Assembly (NCBI GenBank): GCA_018292915.2
Contig: JACVVK020000295.1
Coordinates: forward strand, 767,001-831,000
DNA length: 64,000 nucleotides
Source: Batillaria attramentaria
Taxonomy: Eukaryota > Mollusca > Gastropoda > Batillariidae
Direction: 5' to 3'
Shown here: positions 22,317 to 37,861 of the stretch, piece after piece
Position numbering within the stretch: the first letter of the stretch is position 1
How the letters are laid out: each line of letters begins with the position of its first letter
The notes under the pieces: generated by a model
What the model was told of the DNA's origin: nothing
The model's input: the letters and a program-made list of their open reading frames with translations, nothing else
Database searches by the model: none
Made by a program: the position numbers and the translations under genes

Positions 22317-25300
22317 CTGCATAAATAAAGGTGTCGTCATCATCATCATAAAAAGCTGAACATGAAGAGGTTACCTCTGGTCACTTGTCTGCTATCAACA
22401 GATATGACCAAACTTCTGTGTATGTCTGTCTTTACTGAGACACATCAATGAATACCACAAACTGCATTTACGACCCAAAAGTCAACCAGTAACCCTAAGC
22501 CAAGCAAACAGCATGTTCTGACCGACAAAAAACCTACAACACACCAAAAAATCAAACTGCAGTATTCACACACACTTATGTCCACAAGCTTCATTTTAGA
22601 GTTAGTGCCATAAAACAATTTCTGTCTTGCTCCCAGCAAAATCTCGTCCAGGATACACAGCAGTCACCTTACCCCTGAATAACTGCGAACCATGCAGCCA
22701 GCTAAATGTAACTGGCACGCAAGTAATTCACCGAGTGGTTAATAGCACATTACCTCTTTGTTCATGTTTTTGAAGACAGAAAACAGGTCGTCAGGTATTT
22801 CTGTTCTGGAGGAGTCGCTAGGATCTGACAGACTGTCGTCATAGAGACCAGACAATCGACCCTCCAGTCCTTGCACTGTGTAGCGACGTCCAGCTGCAAA
22901 GGAATTTCTTTTTTCAATTTAAAACAATTATCTTTGTTTAAAAAAAAAAAAAAAATTGGCACTGGGCTTTGACAAATTTGGAAATGTGTTTTGCTTTAAG
23001 AATTATGCACTCAACTACACAGGTAAAAGTTGGTTACGGCCAGGTGTGTCCCTCTTTGAAGAAAGATTTCCTTCATGCAGCAAAGTGAAGATTAGTAGAA
23101 CATAAGCGCAAATAACATCGCTGCACCTACCTTGCCGATACATCTGCAGCCGATCCCTTTTAGAACGTTTTCTCATTTTCACCTCCCCATTCAAGTACAC
23201 GTGCCCACTGCTGGACAACTTTTTCCTGTGAGCAGACAAGCTCCCTCGATCGAACTGCAACGAGCCGTTAGTAATCGTCTCTGACCTGGGGGTTTCCATA
23301 TACTCTCCATCCCCTGCCTCCATGGATACAGGAGTTCCCTCCCTTGAGCCCCCATCAGGCTTGCGGACGTTCGGCATGGAGCCACTGTCTCTACGATCCA
23401 TGGAAGAGCCGTCTACAGTTTGCCGAATGCGTACACCGCGGGGTGGGGGACGCGGTCGTCGTCTCCGCACACCTTCCCCGTCAGACGAAGACGATTCCTC
23501 AGGTTCCGTTCTCTCCCGAATGCTTTCGTAACGCGCGTGCTCTCGCCTCAACACTGAGTCAAGGTATGTGGGGTTGGTGGAGATGGGAATGCGAGGCGGA
23601 GGGTACGGCCGAGCAGCGTGTTCACGGATGGTTAGCGTCATGTCATCTTGTGATGAAGGCCGGACTTGGTAAGGAGGTGGTGGTTGCGAGGAAGGCAGCT
23701 CTACCATGCTACGCCTGTTTCCGGCAATGTTGTACAATGACTGGCTTCTCACATCCTCTGAAAGACAAAAATCAGAATGTGAAAAATGAAAAAAACAACA
23801 ACAACAAAACAACAACCCAGACAAGCCTTATTCATCGCTAATGAGAAACAGAGTGTCTGTTTGAATGCATATACACATGAATCATGAACATATACACATA
23901 AATACTACACTCACCTTTGACATGTAGTGGACTAAGGCACCAGGTTGACATTGAAATATCAAGACTTCTGAACATGGTTAAAAAACACAAATCTATTCCC
24001 AAATGTTTGGCTGGAGAGCCGTTTTCTTGTCTGCTGTCCTCTAAACATATTGAGCACTGTTTGGGACCCCGATTTTGTTTCCCTAATATGTTGGCAGTAT
24101 TCTTCATTCTGATAATTCTTAGAATGTTCCAGCAATGACATGTCTTAGAGGGAAAACTTCACAGACAGCCACAAAGGAAGGCATCTTTATGTACGTACCT
24201 GCCTGCTCCATACTGTTGAGTGTAATGACCTGTCCGCGATCAAGCGACATCGATTTCATATAGGCGGCAGACATGCTGTAGCTTCGTGTTAGGCCCTCCT
24301 GTCACAATTGGAGAAAGAATCATGATTTTGTGCTTTCAAAATTTATTTTAGAATTATCCATGTATGGATCTGTGTGAGACAGACACGGACCTTTTCAGTT
24401 AATATTTAGGAGAAATACGTGACAGATAATCATTACGTAACAGCAGGGTATGTAGCTATTTTTGAATGCTTCAGACCAGTGTTGATGTGGTATGCTTTCC
24501 CACCAGACTCAGTCCCACATCTATTTCAAAAACTGTGTTCACACTTAAGCATCACATTTTTTTTTTCTTCCCCACAGCACAATATAATCATATGACGATA
24601 ACCCAACAAAAGAAAAAGTCAGACGTTTTAGGTATCGACACGAACAGGAGACTTGATAAAATTTCTGACATAAATGTTTATAGCTTATGAATGTGCATGC
24701 AGCTGCATCACACGAACTGAGAAAATCCAGATACAGAAGCAAAGTGTTGAAAGGAATCATTCTAACAAAAGGCAAATACACAAGTTCACAGCTTCATATC
24801 CATGGGTACGATAATAGGGTAAGTGTCCTGGCTGATCGTAAAAGTATACATTTGTCCCGAATATTGTCCACTGTGGAGTACAAATGATAAAACCTATGTC
24901 CACCTTGGTAAGGAAGTAATTGGACATTTTGAAAATGAATAGATGTGCGATACAGCATATGAAGTTGTGCAAGTTGCAATGCACATACTGTGTGTTGTCA
25001 TTGTACAGCCAGATGATCTTGATATATATTGATCTGTGTGCTATACATTGTACATACACATTTATTCTGGGATTATTAAAACCAGGCACCCTGTTGATCC
25101 TGTAATATTTGTGCAGAACATAAGGTAATTGTACTTCCTGTGTAAAATAAAGTGAACAGTCCAACACACACTGGTTATATGTATACATAATTTATGTAAC
25201 CTGTGTATTTGTTAAAAATGTGCCCCCCAAGTGCAGCCGAATGAATTATCGGAATACAGTATTAAAAGTCGCATCCCACTAACAGACCACAGTGAATACA

Positions 25301-28300
25301 GTCGTGTACTTTATATTGCTCAGTGCATGTGTGGGAAATAAACATCGGACAACACTGAAGAGCACAGCACAACAATCCATGAACAACAAAGACAGTGAAC
25401 AGAGAAAGGGAAAGCTCTCATACTAGTCATAGTATTTTTTGCTTGCAATTTATTATTATTATTATCATCTTAGCAACACCTTTCTTCTCTACACTAGTTC
25501 AGCTGACAAAATCTGAAGAGAAGAGCTGCTTTGCATGGAAAGCTTGAGGCAAATCGGAGCAATACCTAATGTCAGTTTTTTGTGTATCTAACATGCACAC
25601 ACAACAATGCAACTTTCAGAAAGAAAGAAAGAAAAAAGACACTTGCATCTCTACAGAGGACAGGGCTAGGGCAAAGCAGCTTGACTTGTTGGTTGACACA
25701 ATAAGTAAACCATCAGCTTGAGACGAAATCTGAGCCTCGTGAGAACCTTTTCATTATACCTTACAGCAACTGTGCACATATGTCCTAAATATTTTGACAA
25801 AAAATTTGGACGTAAAAGATTCAAATCACCAGCAACATTATATTTATTTGATAGGTTAGTATGAATATAAGTCTATTCAAACAACAGGTACTAATCCTGT
25901 GACACTTCTCTCAAAAGTACACTAGAACACAAATGATGTGCGATGACCAGAGGTCACATTTAAAATGGATTTTTGATGATCTACCGGCAAAAATGAAGCA
26001 CACAATCACATGCGCAAAACACAAATCAAACAACATGTTTTGTAAACCCATCTAAGTTCAGCTCCCAGGTAAAGCATGTCAACCACTACAAGCAAAAAGC
26101 AAACCAAATGATTTTTAAAGATGATGCGACCAAAACGGCAAAGAAAGAAAAGAAAAAAAAAAAAAAAAATAAGGTGCTACATATATACAAGCCAGTGATA
26201 CATGAAAAACCGCCATCCCCACCACCCCATCTTATTTAAAAAAAAAAAAAAAAACCCGCATAGGCAAAAGAAAGAAAAGAAGGGAAGGAAAAAAAATCAC
26301 ACTGAAGCGAAAACCACAACAAAAAATGGACTCCACTCATGATGAGGACTACCTCGGTCGAATCTGTCCACGTATGATCAAGATCTAATGCTGGAAACGA
26401 GACAGCAGGAAGGGTGGACGGAGGAGCTCCTTTAGATGGAGGGACATTAGTTCCCTTCTGCACATACACTTTAGGCTGAGAGACGGAAGAGATATTGGAA
26501 TGAGTCAAGACAAGGCGGTGCATGTGTCAGAGAAAAAGGAAATGTATATTACCAGTACCATACCAGCATTCCCCAAGTAGCAAAGCAAACAAACAAATTA
26601 ATGTACAGCTTATTCGGTCAACTTCTAAAAATACTATATGTACAGCTAGAAAGGAGGGGTTGCCCAAATTACATGCAGGTTGATGTGCCGGTAGTCTGGC
26701 AGCCATTTTAGCCAACAAAGGGAAGTAACTTAGCAGGTTGACAGACCTACATAATGCACTCATCTTCATCTGAACTGTTTGCGCTGTCTTTGCTTTGCAA
26801 AACCTCTCAGAAATTCTCTGAGCGCTGCTCTTTACAATAAATCATATCTGTCTCAGTCTAGGAAGTCAAAACAACCCATGAGCCAAACGAAGAGCAACCT
26901 AGAACACACTGGAAAAATCAGAAAATAAAAGTCAGTAAAGGTTCAGAAAAGCTACCCCAAAGTAACTAAGATGTGGTTTCTACCTCAGGAACATCCTGCA
27001 GGGATGAGTGATTCTGGTTTTGATGTCTGTCGGTTTTCCCACCCTCAGGGTCCTTTCGATTCTCACGAAAAGATTTGCTGCGTGTGAATTTCAGCTTGTC
27101 ACCTGCGGGACACAGTAAATGTGCTTAGCCATGTTGCAAGACATTGTCTACTGCGATTTCTGTTTTGTTGATGTTTGTTTCTGAAGCTTGATCAGCATGA
27201 ATTCTACTCTGCATGCACAGCACTACAAGAATTCTATAAACAGAGAATAAACAAACTCACATTATTTCAAACACTGTCTCCGAGATTAAGACATGGCACG
27301 ACACAATTTTCAAATCAAGACACATCATTATGTTTGAGAATACGATATCGGTCTCTCAAATTCAAAGCTGTCAAAAATCTTCCCGTTTATTCTTCATTTA
27401 TTCTTTCATCACAGTATCATCTTACCAACAGCTGTGGCAAGATTGCGAATGGACGAAGACCGCTTCTTCAGGCCTGAACCAAAGTCAACTCGACTGTGAC
27501 AGTGAAAGGTGACCTTCACCTCAATTTCTCCGCGGTACTTTATTGTCTGGTCCCTTGGATGGCTTTGCTTTGAGTGGCACCCATCTGTGTGGACATAAAC
27601 TAAACCATGCACATGTCAACATTCATGAAGACATCACTGTTTGGAGATGAAAATTTTAAAAATCTTATCACACTGAATGATCCTTAGTACCCAAAACAGG
27701 GCTCCCACTGTCAAAGGAACTGTTGTTTTTTTGTTGTTGTTTTTCACAGGAATCCTTAAACCCCCAGAAAATAGTAGCATTTTCACGTCTGTTGTTTTCA
27801 ACAGTAGCAGTGCATTCCTAATATTTAAATGCGAGTAGCACTGCATTTATCCATTAGTTGTTTATGAAACAATAGAGCCGATAATCAATCAGGTAACAAC
27901 TCTACACCTTATCTGAATGCTCTAGACATCTGAATGCTCATACATCAAACATGGCTTTACAAGAGAGCAACTGCTATAGGAACTACGGAATCATGGTAAC
28001 ATTTTTTTTTCTGCACCATTTTGATCGCCCACCACCCCTCGCTAAAGTCAACATTGAACTGTCCTACTCTACCAGTTCTTGGACTAACAGTAACACCTAC
28101 TGGCTTTTGGGCTTGTCCTGAATTTTTTGCTCCCACAGTGGAATGGTGGCGAAGCCGAGGAAATCGTCCGAGAGCACCCCTCGGTTGAACACTTGCACCT
28201 CAATCTCTGAGTGCATGTGTGGGATTGGGCTGCAAAAAGATACGATCCTTTACACATACAAAGTGACCACTGTGCAGGATAAAGGTAGGGTGGGGTGGGT

Positions 28301-29781
28301 GGGTGTTTGGGAGTTTAACATCCTTTTCCACCACATAATCGTGATATCAAAGACGAGGCAACGAGAAAAAGGCCAGCACAATATTTGGCCCGAGCTGGGA
28401 TTCGAACTCACGACCCGAGCATTGAAAGTCCAACGCTCTACCACTCGGCTATACCGGCTTCCCAACAAAGGTAGGGGGAGACAAGACCAAGCCAAACAAC
28501 AATCACAAAAACACTTGACATGAACACACGTAAAAATTTTGTCTTCCAATCTTCCAAATTTACTATAAGCCCCACCCCCCACCCCCCTACTTTTGATTTG
28601 TCACCTATACTACTGGCCATACATATAAATGACAAGTAAAGAAAAAAAGTGATGACACTGTAATGGCAATGTGTTTGATTTTCAAGGCAGTAACTAACAG
28701 TGGAACGCACCTTGTCTAATCAAATAAGTTTCTATGGTATGTAAGTAAAAGTAAAACAAACACCGGCCCCCGTAATGTAGTGGTTAGCACTTCGGACCAT
28801 GGACCGGGAGACCCGGGTTCGAATCCCAGCCGAGACAAGCGGGATTTTTCCTACCTAGGTCAGCTCCTACCCAGAGCGGGTGTGCTATGGGCCCAGTGGG
28901 GAGGCTGTTGCCACACAGCCGAGTTTCACCCACTTCACGGGTGCGACTTTGGGGGTGCTTCCCTTGGTATGACACGTCTTATGATGTGGATGATTACACG
29001 GCCGGCACCGCAGGTGCCGTAGTTCCCGGGCCTGGTGAACGCTGGGATATTTATGACAGGAAGCGTGGAATGCGGCCCTGTCCCGCAGTCCCAAACCACA
29101 TGGACCTCCATAGCATCATCTTACCATCATCCTCATCTCCATCATCATGCATAATAAAAATTGCCCCAGCCTTCGAGCCCTCCGTGGATTCCACCCATGA
29201 CCTGGGAGGAACACCGCTAGAGCTGGCAAAAAGAGTTGGGGCAGCAAAAAAAAAAAAAAAAAAAAACAAACGAAAAAGAAAATTTTAAGGCCAGAAAACA
29301 CACAAAACACACTGCACATGTTGAACAGCACTCACAGATCACACTCCTCAAACCACTCTGGGTTGCGGGCATTTTTGATGGTGGATGTCTGGTATTTCTC
29401 CTTGCCCAACTGTATGGTCACAAAGACATCATTGTTGCCTGAAACACACACACACAAAAAACAGACAATCACCACAATGTACGTATATCATCCTGTGTCA
29501 GCAGGAATATCTAGCAATGGCGAAACTGATCACACTGCTATTAATCATGCACAGCAGAAACTCTTCTTGTATTCATAAATTCTGCATTTGTAAGTATAAT
29601 GCAACTGTGTTAGGCAAGTAACACCAATTAATGTGGCTCTCTTTGCCCCCCCCCCCCCCCCAACCTGTTAATATCAGGGATCCCTAATAGAATTGCTAAA
29701 AAGACAAGAAATCGGCATTCCGCCAAAGTATGGTACATGTACCCAGCTGGTAAGTCCCCCAGCCTGTAGTGTCTACCGACC

Positions 29782-29847
<66 letters not shown>

Positions 29848-29876
29848 AGCAATCACACACACACACAGACAAGCAA

Positions 29877-29927
<51 letters not shown>

Positions 29928-31831
29928 GATAAGATAAAGTTCCTGCAATCCCCTGGCTGGGGGAGGTTGGGGGGGGGGGGGGTTTGCAGATTGGAGGACA
30001 AATAAACTACAGCGAGGCAGTAGTGGGATAGAGCCAAGTGCAGGAAGAGGACAGCTGTTACAGCAAAAGCTAAAAGCAACTTCCACCTGTGCGTGCTACG
30101 CACACATTACTGAAGCTAACCACAGCTGAAATGCATGCATGTAACCGCACGCGCCTGCCGATAGATGATGATCACCATTTTGCACGGTTGATCTATACAA
30201 CTCATGAGGCGTTGCTGAAACATGTTTCAAAGTAATTAGTAAAATGACACATGACATTGACACAGTCCGTTTTGCAACAGCATGCACGTATTGACTGAAA
30301 CTCTGCGTGCGTGCGTGAGTGAGCATGAGTGTGTGTGCGTGCGTGTGTGGGGGGGGGGGGGGGAGGGGTGGGGGTGGGGGGGTCAGTGTGGCAAGATTAT
30401 AAGTGTCTACGAAAAAGTTCCCACTCCATATATAACCTGCCTATTACTAGCTCTGTGGCGCTGTGGTCCCGCTGTTCACACTGCCTTTCAATGCAAGAAA
30501 CTAAAACCTACTGCATCCCATTCTGTGAACACTTCAAACACCAGGAGGGGCCGATGAAACGGGGTAATGGGAAGAGTATGACCGGCGCTATTAAAAATGT
30601 CTGTTTCCTAAATGTCTAAAACTATTACAAATGCTAAATCAGTTCAGTATCCCCCCCCCCCCCACCAGATATGCTGACTTATCGTGTCATTGGTGTACCC
30701 CTAACCTGTATTACACACATCAATTTAGATACCACCGGTGAGCGTGTGACTAGCACATAATTTTATGCAAGATCGCCAAAACTTCGGGAAGGCAGAGCGG
30801 TACATGAACTATCTCTGTTACGACATGCATGTGTGTCTCTGGGAAGAGTTATGAATTATCAGTGACACGGTTTTGATCTCATCTTGTGTAACTTTGAGAG
30901 CGTCTATACATCATAGTCACAGCGGCTGTCCCACTCTGACGCCTCCCGCTCAAGTGATCCCACCTCAAGTGCTCCTACCTTGGCCTCGGCCTCATATCGG
31001 GGAAATACATGTATACAGGTTACTTGTACTTCAGTCCTTCATGTCTCTGTCCATACGAATAACGGCCAGTAAACTCGGAGGTGCTAAAAATCGTGTAGGG
31101 TCAAACAGCGGTCACTTCGCGACCACTACTACACTGTACTGCCAAATTCTTTCATCCGGCAATCATTCTCATAGCCGATTTCGTCACTCTCAAGGGCGCC
31201 AGGAATAGTATGTGACGTGCTCAGTTTGGGTTCGAGTGAGCGACTCTGTATTATCTACTTTTTATATCTCGATACGTCTGCATAGTCACGATCGTTAGCG
31301 ACAGGTTTGCTCAATTCTCAGTGCACGTATTTGTATCGCATGTAGTGTGACTACTATCTATACTTTGTATTACCAATACTGCTGTCAGCGCATGTGGTGG
31401 GCGAGGTGGGGTGGGGTGGGTGGTTGGGAGTTTAACGCCCTTTTCCATCACGTAAGGGTGACACCAAAGACGGGGCAACGAAAAAAAGGCCAGCACAATA
31501 TATCTGGCCCCAGCCGGGATTCGAACTCACGACCCGAGCACTGGGAGTCCAACGCTCCGGCTCCAGCTCATGTAGCGGCAGCAGTAAATATACGACACAA
31601 CTAAGAGTAAAGTATTATCTTTAGTAGTAGCAATAGTGGTAGTACAAGTAGTAAGTAGCATATTAGTAATATGCTCAAATACGTAATATGCGAGGTGGAC
31701 AGCATATTATATGCAGCAGCTCCAAGATAGAGCACTTGTTACAAGACCAAAACCCAATCAAACCAGTTCTGACAGTCGGGTTTTTTTTGTTTGTTTTTTA
31801 AATAAACATCAAAACATCACAAAAATAAAAC

Positions 31832-31887
<56 letters not shown>

Positions 31888-32382
31888 AATAAATAAATAA
31901 ATAAAAAGCCAACCAAAACAAACAACAACAAACGTTACACTATTCTCCTCTGCGTTTTCTTCGACAAAATGTCAGCTACACTACGTGGCTCTTCGAACAA
32001 TTCCCATCGCCATATCGGTTTCCGACGGCGTAATTACGGCTTGCCGATTCATTTGGCTCTAGCGTAAACGGACACAGAAAGAAGACAAACTGGCCCTTTG
32101 GTCACCATGGAAACGTTATACAGATTACTTCCAGCCCCATAAATATAAGACAGATCCAGTCTGAGACCCGTGCATGCAGACTGTCCATAAGCCGAGAGGG
32201 CTACGAATTGAACTTTTTAATTAATCATGTCGGGTTGAATGGGTCGTCCGTCTTGCTGTTCCCGTCTTATTGATTGCGGCAATTCAGGTCTCAAAACTGA
32301 AAGGCGCGAACAAGCGGTGCGCCTTACGCAACTAGTGTTGAGTGGCACGTTCTGGCTGTCACGACGGAGTGTTTGGTACGTC

Positions 32383-32462
<80 letters not shown>

Positions 32463-35342
32463 CAGAGAGAGAGAGAGAGAGAGTCATACTTTATGGCGCC
32501 GTTGATCTCCTGTTGGTGGACAAATTGCTAATTCTATTACTCAAAACAAAAAATTGAAAAATCGCCCTGGAAATCGACGTGGAAGGTATTATTATTATTA
32601 TCATTATCACTATTATTATTATTATTTCAGCAGTGCTCTCAAGTACGTGAGTTGGCACCCGATGTTTCTAAAGACTCGCGCGGGAGGTGGGTGGGGGTGG
32701 GGAGTGTGGACGGGGAGAATGGGAGGTGCGGCGATGTCTGGGGAAGATAAGAAAAATCCATCCTGCGAGCAGTCCTCTTCATCAGTAAAATCGGATTTGT
32801 ACCAGACTCCAAAAAAAGAATCCAGCTTCAGCCGGCTGTCAGCATCCTTGACAGTGATACGCCCATACATATTCATATTCGCTGGTCCTTTATTCTTCAA
32901 AACATTCGGTCGCCATGGCAACATCCCGACAATTGTGAAACAGAGGTTAATGAGAAGCAGCCTATCGACAGTGATCATCGACTGAGAGGCCGGGTCAGCA
33001 TTGTCACAGACCTATACACGTCTCGTAACTCGGAATTACAATCAGAACTCGCCTTTCTTCTTCTTCTTCTTCGATTCCAGGCAGCTCAGAAGTGTAGTGT
33101 GTGTAGCACTATGATATTCAGATACTGTCACCGCTAACTGTGCCACATCAGTGGTGCACACCTGATCGTCACGTGGCATTTTCCAGATTTGCACCAATAC
33201 CGCAAACAATGACATGATATATTCAACGCACAACACACACACACACACACACATCATCATCATCATCATCATCATCATCAGTCTCCTAATCTCGTGAAAT
33301 TCCACACTGCATTAAGGATTCAAATTTTAACACCTGCCCACCAAGAGGGTGACTTTTAAGCTAGAGGGGGGGGGGGGGAGGGGTCTGTTAAAGAGCCTGT
33401 ACACATTTTGCCACCGTCAGTATTCGAACCGGCAACTCTCCGACATGGCCACCCGACTACACTGACTGTCACCATTAAACTACATGGTGCAGCTGGTACG
33501 CATTTTCTTTTTCCCCCCACTGACTACAGAACCAACCTAATATCCTGCAGTGAATCCTATTCACTGTCCACGGCAGAGGCTGACAGTATGAGCCAGCTGC
33601 AAGCTAATCTGATCCGACGCCCATCGAGATCCCCCATGACTGAGTGGTAATAAAGAACGGCTTTCTCCGTCCCTCTCTGTGTACACCAACGCACTCCTGG
33701 CACACAAAGTAACAATCTGTGTGCGCGTGTGTGTGTGTTGTGCCTCGGGAGTGAATACCTGACTTGCATGCAGTACTGATTAAGAGGGCTGATTGAGAGT
33801 TTGGGGGGAGACAGTTATTAAAGTGCACGTCAAACAAAAACTGACAGCGGGGCGGTGAAAAAGCTGTGAGAGTTCTGGATTATAACAGATCGATGTCAAG
33901 AGTGTCCTTTTGTGCGTGGCGTGGCGTCAGTGAGGCACATTCATTATCTCTGGAGTGTGTTTGTACATGTATAATGCATTAGCAAATAAGCTGCGGAAGG
34001 ATGATACTGTTTAGCGTTATGCAGCAACTGCCTGTGTGCATTTGTGGTTTTTTTTTTTTGTTTTGTTGGTTGTTTTTTTTTTTTTTGGGGGGGGGGGGGG
34101 GAGTATCATATATCTCACACGTTTATTATTTAATAAGCTGTAAACGAGAACACAGAACACACAAGATGTTTGTCTCTGTGCCAAGAAGTGCTTATAAAAC
34201 CTGTCAATGCAATACATCAACAGGTATTGTTGTACGTTTATGACTCTGTATGACTCAGGCAACAAACACCTGAAATTCTGTCTAAAACAAGTACTATGAA
34301 ATGTCTAAGAACTTTCGCATGCAAATCTATGTTCATAAAAAAAAAACATTACGAGACAGAGAGAAATGTCAGTGGTGGTGATGACTGCCCACTGGTCGAG
34401 CACTACATAACGTCCATGCAGTGATGCATGCTCAGGTGTACTTGGGATGAGGGGACAGACAGAAGAAAAGAGAAACACAGAGAGGGGAAAAACATCTCAT
34501 TAAGAGTATGATTATAACAATTTAGGCTGATGTCATATGGGAGACATTTTAATCCGCACAAACATCGAACACGAGCTGGAAAAATTAGAGTAAAGACATT
34601 TTGTGGTCACATGTCACACGAGGATCACGGCAAAACCCTACGTTCGGTCGTGTTTGGTGTTTGTTCGGACTAAAACGTCTCCCGTGTGAAACCAGCCTCA
34701 GCAAAATTAAACACACACAAAAAAAGAAGAAACAAGACATCACCGAAGGTTTCAACCAACTGTCTCCTCCAACCACCAGACCTCACTTCAAGCAAACGTA
34801 ACTACAGTTTATTACTCTCCACTACGTAATAAACACCTGAGCCGTGTCGCCACGGACAAGTAACAACCATGGAGAGACACTCGACGCTATCTTGACAGCT
34901 ATGCTCGAATCTCAAACACAATACTTGAGACCCATACAGTTGGAAGCGCGAGTGATAACGCCTCCGGAGGGACAAGGTAAAGTGGAGCCTTTAAGCTGGG
35001 ACTGTTGCTTTTAAACGCGTGTAACAGTAACCGGACGGTTAACTTCATGCTAAGGTGGGCCTGGTTATACCTGCCTGCAACTGAGCTAGATCAGTGAGCC
35101 CCCAGCAATGTCAAGGACCACCTCGGCGCAAAGAAGACACCAGTGAAAAATGAAAAAGGGAAGATCTAGTCTTTAACTTTGGCAACAGGTAAATTTCTGT
35201 TTTTCGACACACGCACACATGGTGTCAATGAAAATAACGGTAAGAGGTCTATGACTAATTTTACACAAAGTTAGTTTTAGTTCTCTCTAACATTGTGCAC
35301 CCATGTTTTACATAATACAGGTAAAACAAAACAAACAACAAC

Positions 35343-35395
<53 letters not shown>

Positions 35396-37814
35396 AATCA
35401 ATCAATCAATCATTCGTGTCACTTACTAAAAACACACAAAAAATGTCAAATTTCAGTTCCTGGTAACTCACCTCCCTTCCCCTTTGCGATGAGGTTTCTT
35501 GCTCGTAGAACTGAAACATACAGAGAACAATTTTCTGTATAGCTTGCAATACAGTGTAAAAACCAAAAGCACCCAAATTCTCAGCCAGCACAAATATAAA
35601 TAAATAAATCTGAAATTTCAGGAGGCAGTGGCAGCCTTTAAAACATTGGCATGAGTCCATAATTAAAGCCAATACTAAACACTCAGATACAAAACGACCA
35701 CGAAAAAGACCAATGAATCACTCAGTGACCACTGACCGATGTCCAGCCAGCCCAGTGAACTCACCAATGCACTTGCAGTGAACAATAACGTCATTAGCGT
35801 CTGGCAACATTGCGAATCCGGATACTATAACTGTATTTCAACCGACGGAACTCTTTTATCAGCCTGAGCTGGTCACGGCAGAAAACTGTTCCACCCCAGT
35901 TGCGTTTGCTGTATGATCCACACTGGCTACTACACTATACGTTTACTACTCCCATCCTACCCAGATGTCTCTTACTCTTAGTCTTATTCATCAAAGGATC
36001 TAAGGATTTTTTTTCCCCCCAACAAAGGCCATGTAACACGTGGCCCGGTTCATTTGGCAGGATGTTGTACGCAACGCCCTGTATCCTCCCTTCTGTCACC
36101 CTCTACACACAAAAGCAATCAATGCCACGCGACTACAGCTTTCAATTTTTTTGTCGCAATGCTCCTCCATCAGAACGGCCGCTTCCAGGTAAGCGTGGTA
36201 GCCACGGCCCCCGGCCAGGTGAAAGTCAAAGGTGCGATATGGTAGCTTGCACTGTTCCACTTCAGCTGCTAACCATCGTTCAATTACGTCAAAGACTAGG
36301 GCGAACACGAGTCTGCTGCAATAAAATGGTCCAATATGGTAGGAGCTGGGTGTTTTTTGTTTTTTTTGTTGTTGTTTTTTTTTGACGATAAATCTGTGAA
36401 TTTCAACAGACCTCTCTCTGGCGCCAGATGGTTGTCTTACACTACGAACGGCAGATGCAAACAAACAAACAACAACAACAACAACAGCCACAAAATGTTC
36501 CAAAAGGCAGCGCAACTCAGGTACTGTTAGTCATCACTTCCATTTCCTGTGACAGACTAACGCTGACACCAGGGTAAAAAAAAAACAAAAGGGTTGGTTA
36601 TCGGCTATCGCATCGGCAAACTCGGCAGCGCCATAAATATTTCATCCTAACCGTGTTTTGTGATTTAACTGTAAGTCTTTGACACGAGTACATCATCCAA
36701 TCTGAAACCTAATCCACACCGATAATGTTGCGCCGTACACCACCACCGCTACCACCACCACTACCCAGGCCAGGCAGTGCCAGCCAACATCGCTACCCGG
36801 TAATGCTAACAGTGAGTCTGGCACATCAGCAAATCTTCCCGGAGTTTTTCTGCGCAGTTCCCAGTAGGTTTCTACCCGTTACTATGGCTTCCAAGACCAC
36901 GCCGACGCAGCCACCTGTACAGGTCTGATCAATAAGTCTGATGTACATCGCCGTGAACTGATTTTCCCAGTGAAACCATACACCCACCTCGGCGCTAGGT
37001 AAACTGGATGTCACAAATCAACGCATATCTTTGACCCCGCCCTCTCCTTTTCTCTTATACACAATGAAGTGCTAGTTTTCCTAATAAAGTTTAAAGCTGC
37101 TAGTCATATTTATGCACACAAAGTGAGCAGCGGGAAATGTCCGTCTATCATTTCAGCTGTATGTCCACAGGGGTAGACCACAGATGCTGAATCACAGTAC
37201 ATGTAATTCAGTATCTTTGGGCAGATAGTGTTACAGAATATATGTATGTAAAAATTCTGCACCGATTTTTCTTGCCCATGTTGATGAAGAAAGATTTTTT
37301 CCCCCAACTCCGATTATTAACCTATTTCATTTTGGCTCTTTTCATTTAATTAACTCACCAACGTATCTATCTATTCACATTAACTTGTCAAATTATTTAT
37401 ATACTCATTTCCCTATTTTATGGACTGGCTGTCCAGGACAGTGTCCATGTAATTAACACCATGCAAAGCGTTTGCGTGTGGAAGGCACATTGCTAATCTC
37501 TTTCCTAACGGCCCAAAGATCAGGGACAGTGAACCAAATTACCACCAGTAATGGTTCCCTGGCGTTTGTGATCATCATCTTTATCAGCGACTTGCTAAAA
37601 CCTTGTTTCCTGGGCGACCCGTTCACTCTCTGGTCCTACAAAAAAAGGGTAGGATCAATACCCATTTATACCTATTTTCAACACCCTCAAAGCCAGCGAA
37701 TCAGTTCCACCCAGGTGTGGATAACGCATGAATAACCGTCAAAGGTGACTAAAAATGAGACTGTCGAAGAAAATAATGGGTTATTAATGAGTTAAAAATG
37801 GAAGTGGAAAACTG

Positions 37815-37861
<47 letters not shown>

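Larger units (their letters stand above)
29930..35460. other. Rab11-FIP intron, no nested gene seen
   Basis: Contains SINE-1 (31403-31566), CA/GT microsatellites (31832-31886, 32387-32483, 33234-33280), a G-rich tract at 30350-30382, a T/G tract at 34050-34101 and a tRNA-like B-box remnant around 33420-33470. Open frames are short and unrecognised. Confidence 0.5.

Noticed and set aside
28763..28845. Possible tRNA gene with A and B boxes
   Set aside because: The box pair heads a 500-bp repeated element with poly(A). Stem pairing is imperfect and a second copy exists, so it is a SINE head. The same reasoning applies to family 1 and 3 heads.
36096..36515. 139-codon minus-strand frame within the Rab11-FIP intron
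   Set aside because: Contains poly-Val from (GTT)n and poly-Lys/Gln from A-rich sequence. No splice phase links it to the gene, and no family is recognised.
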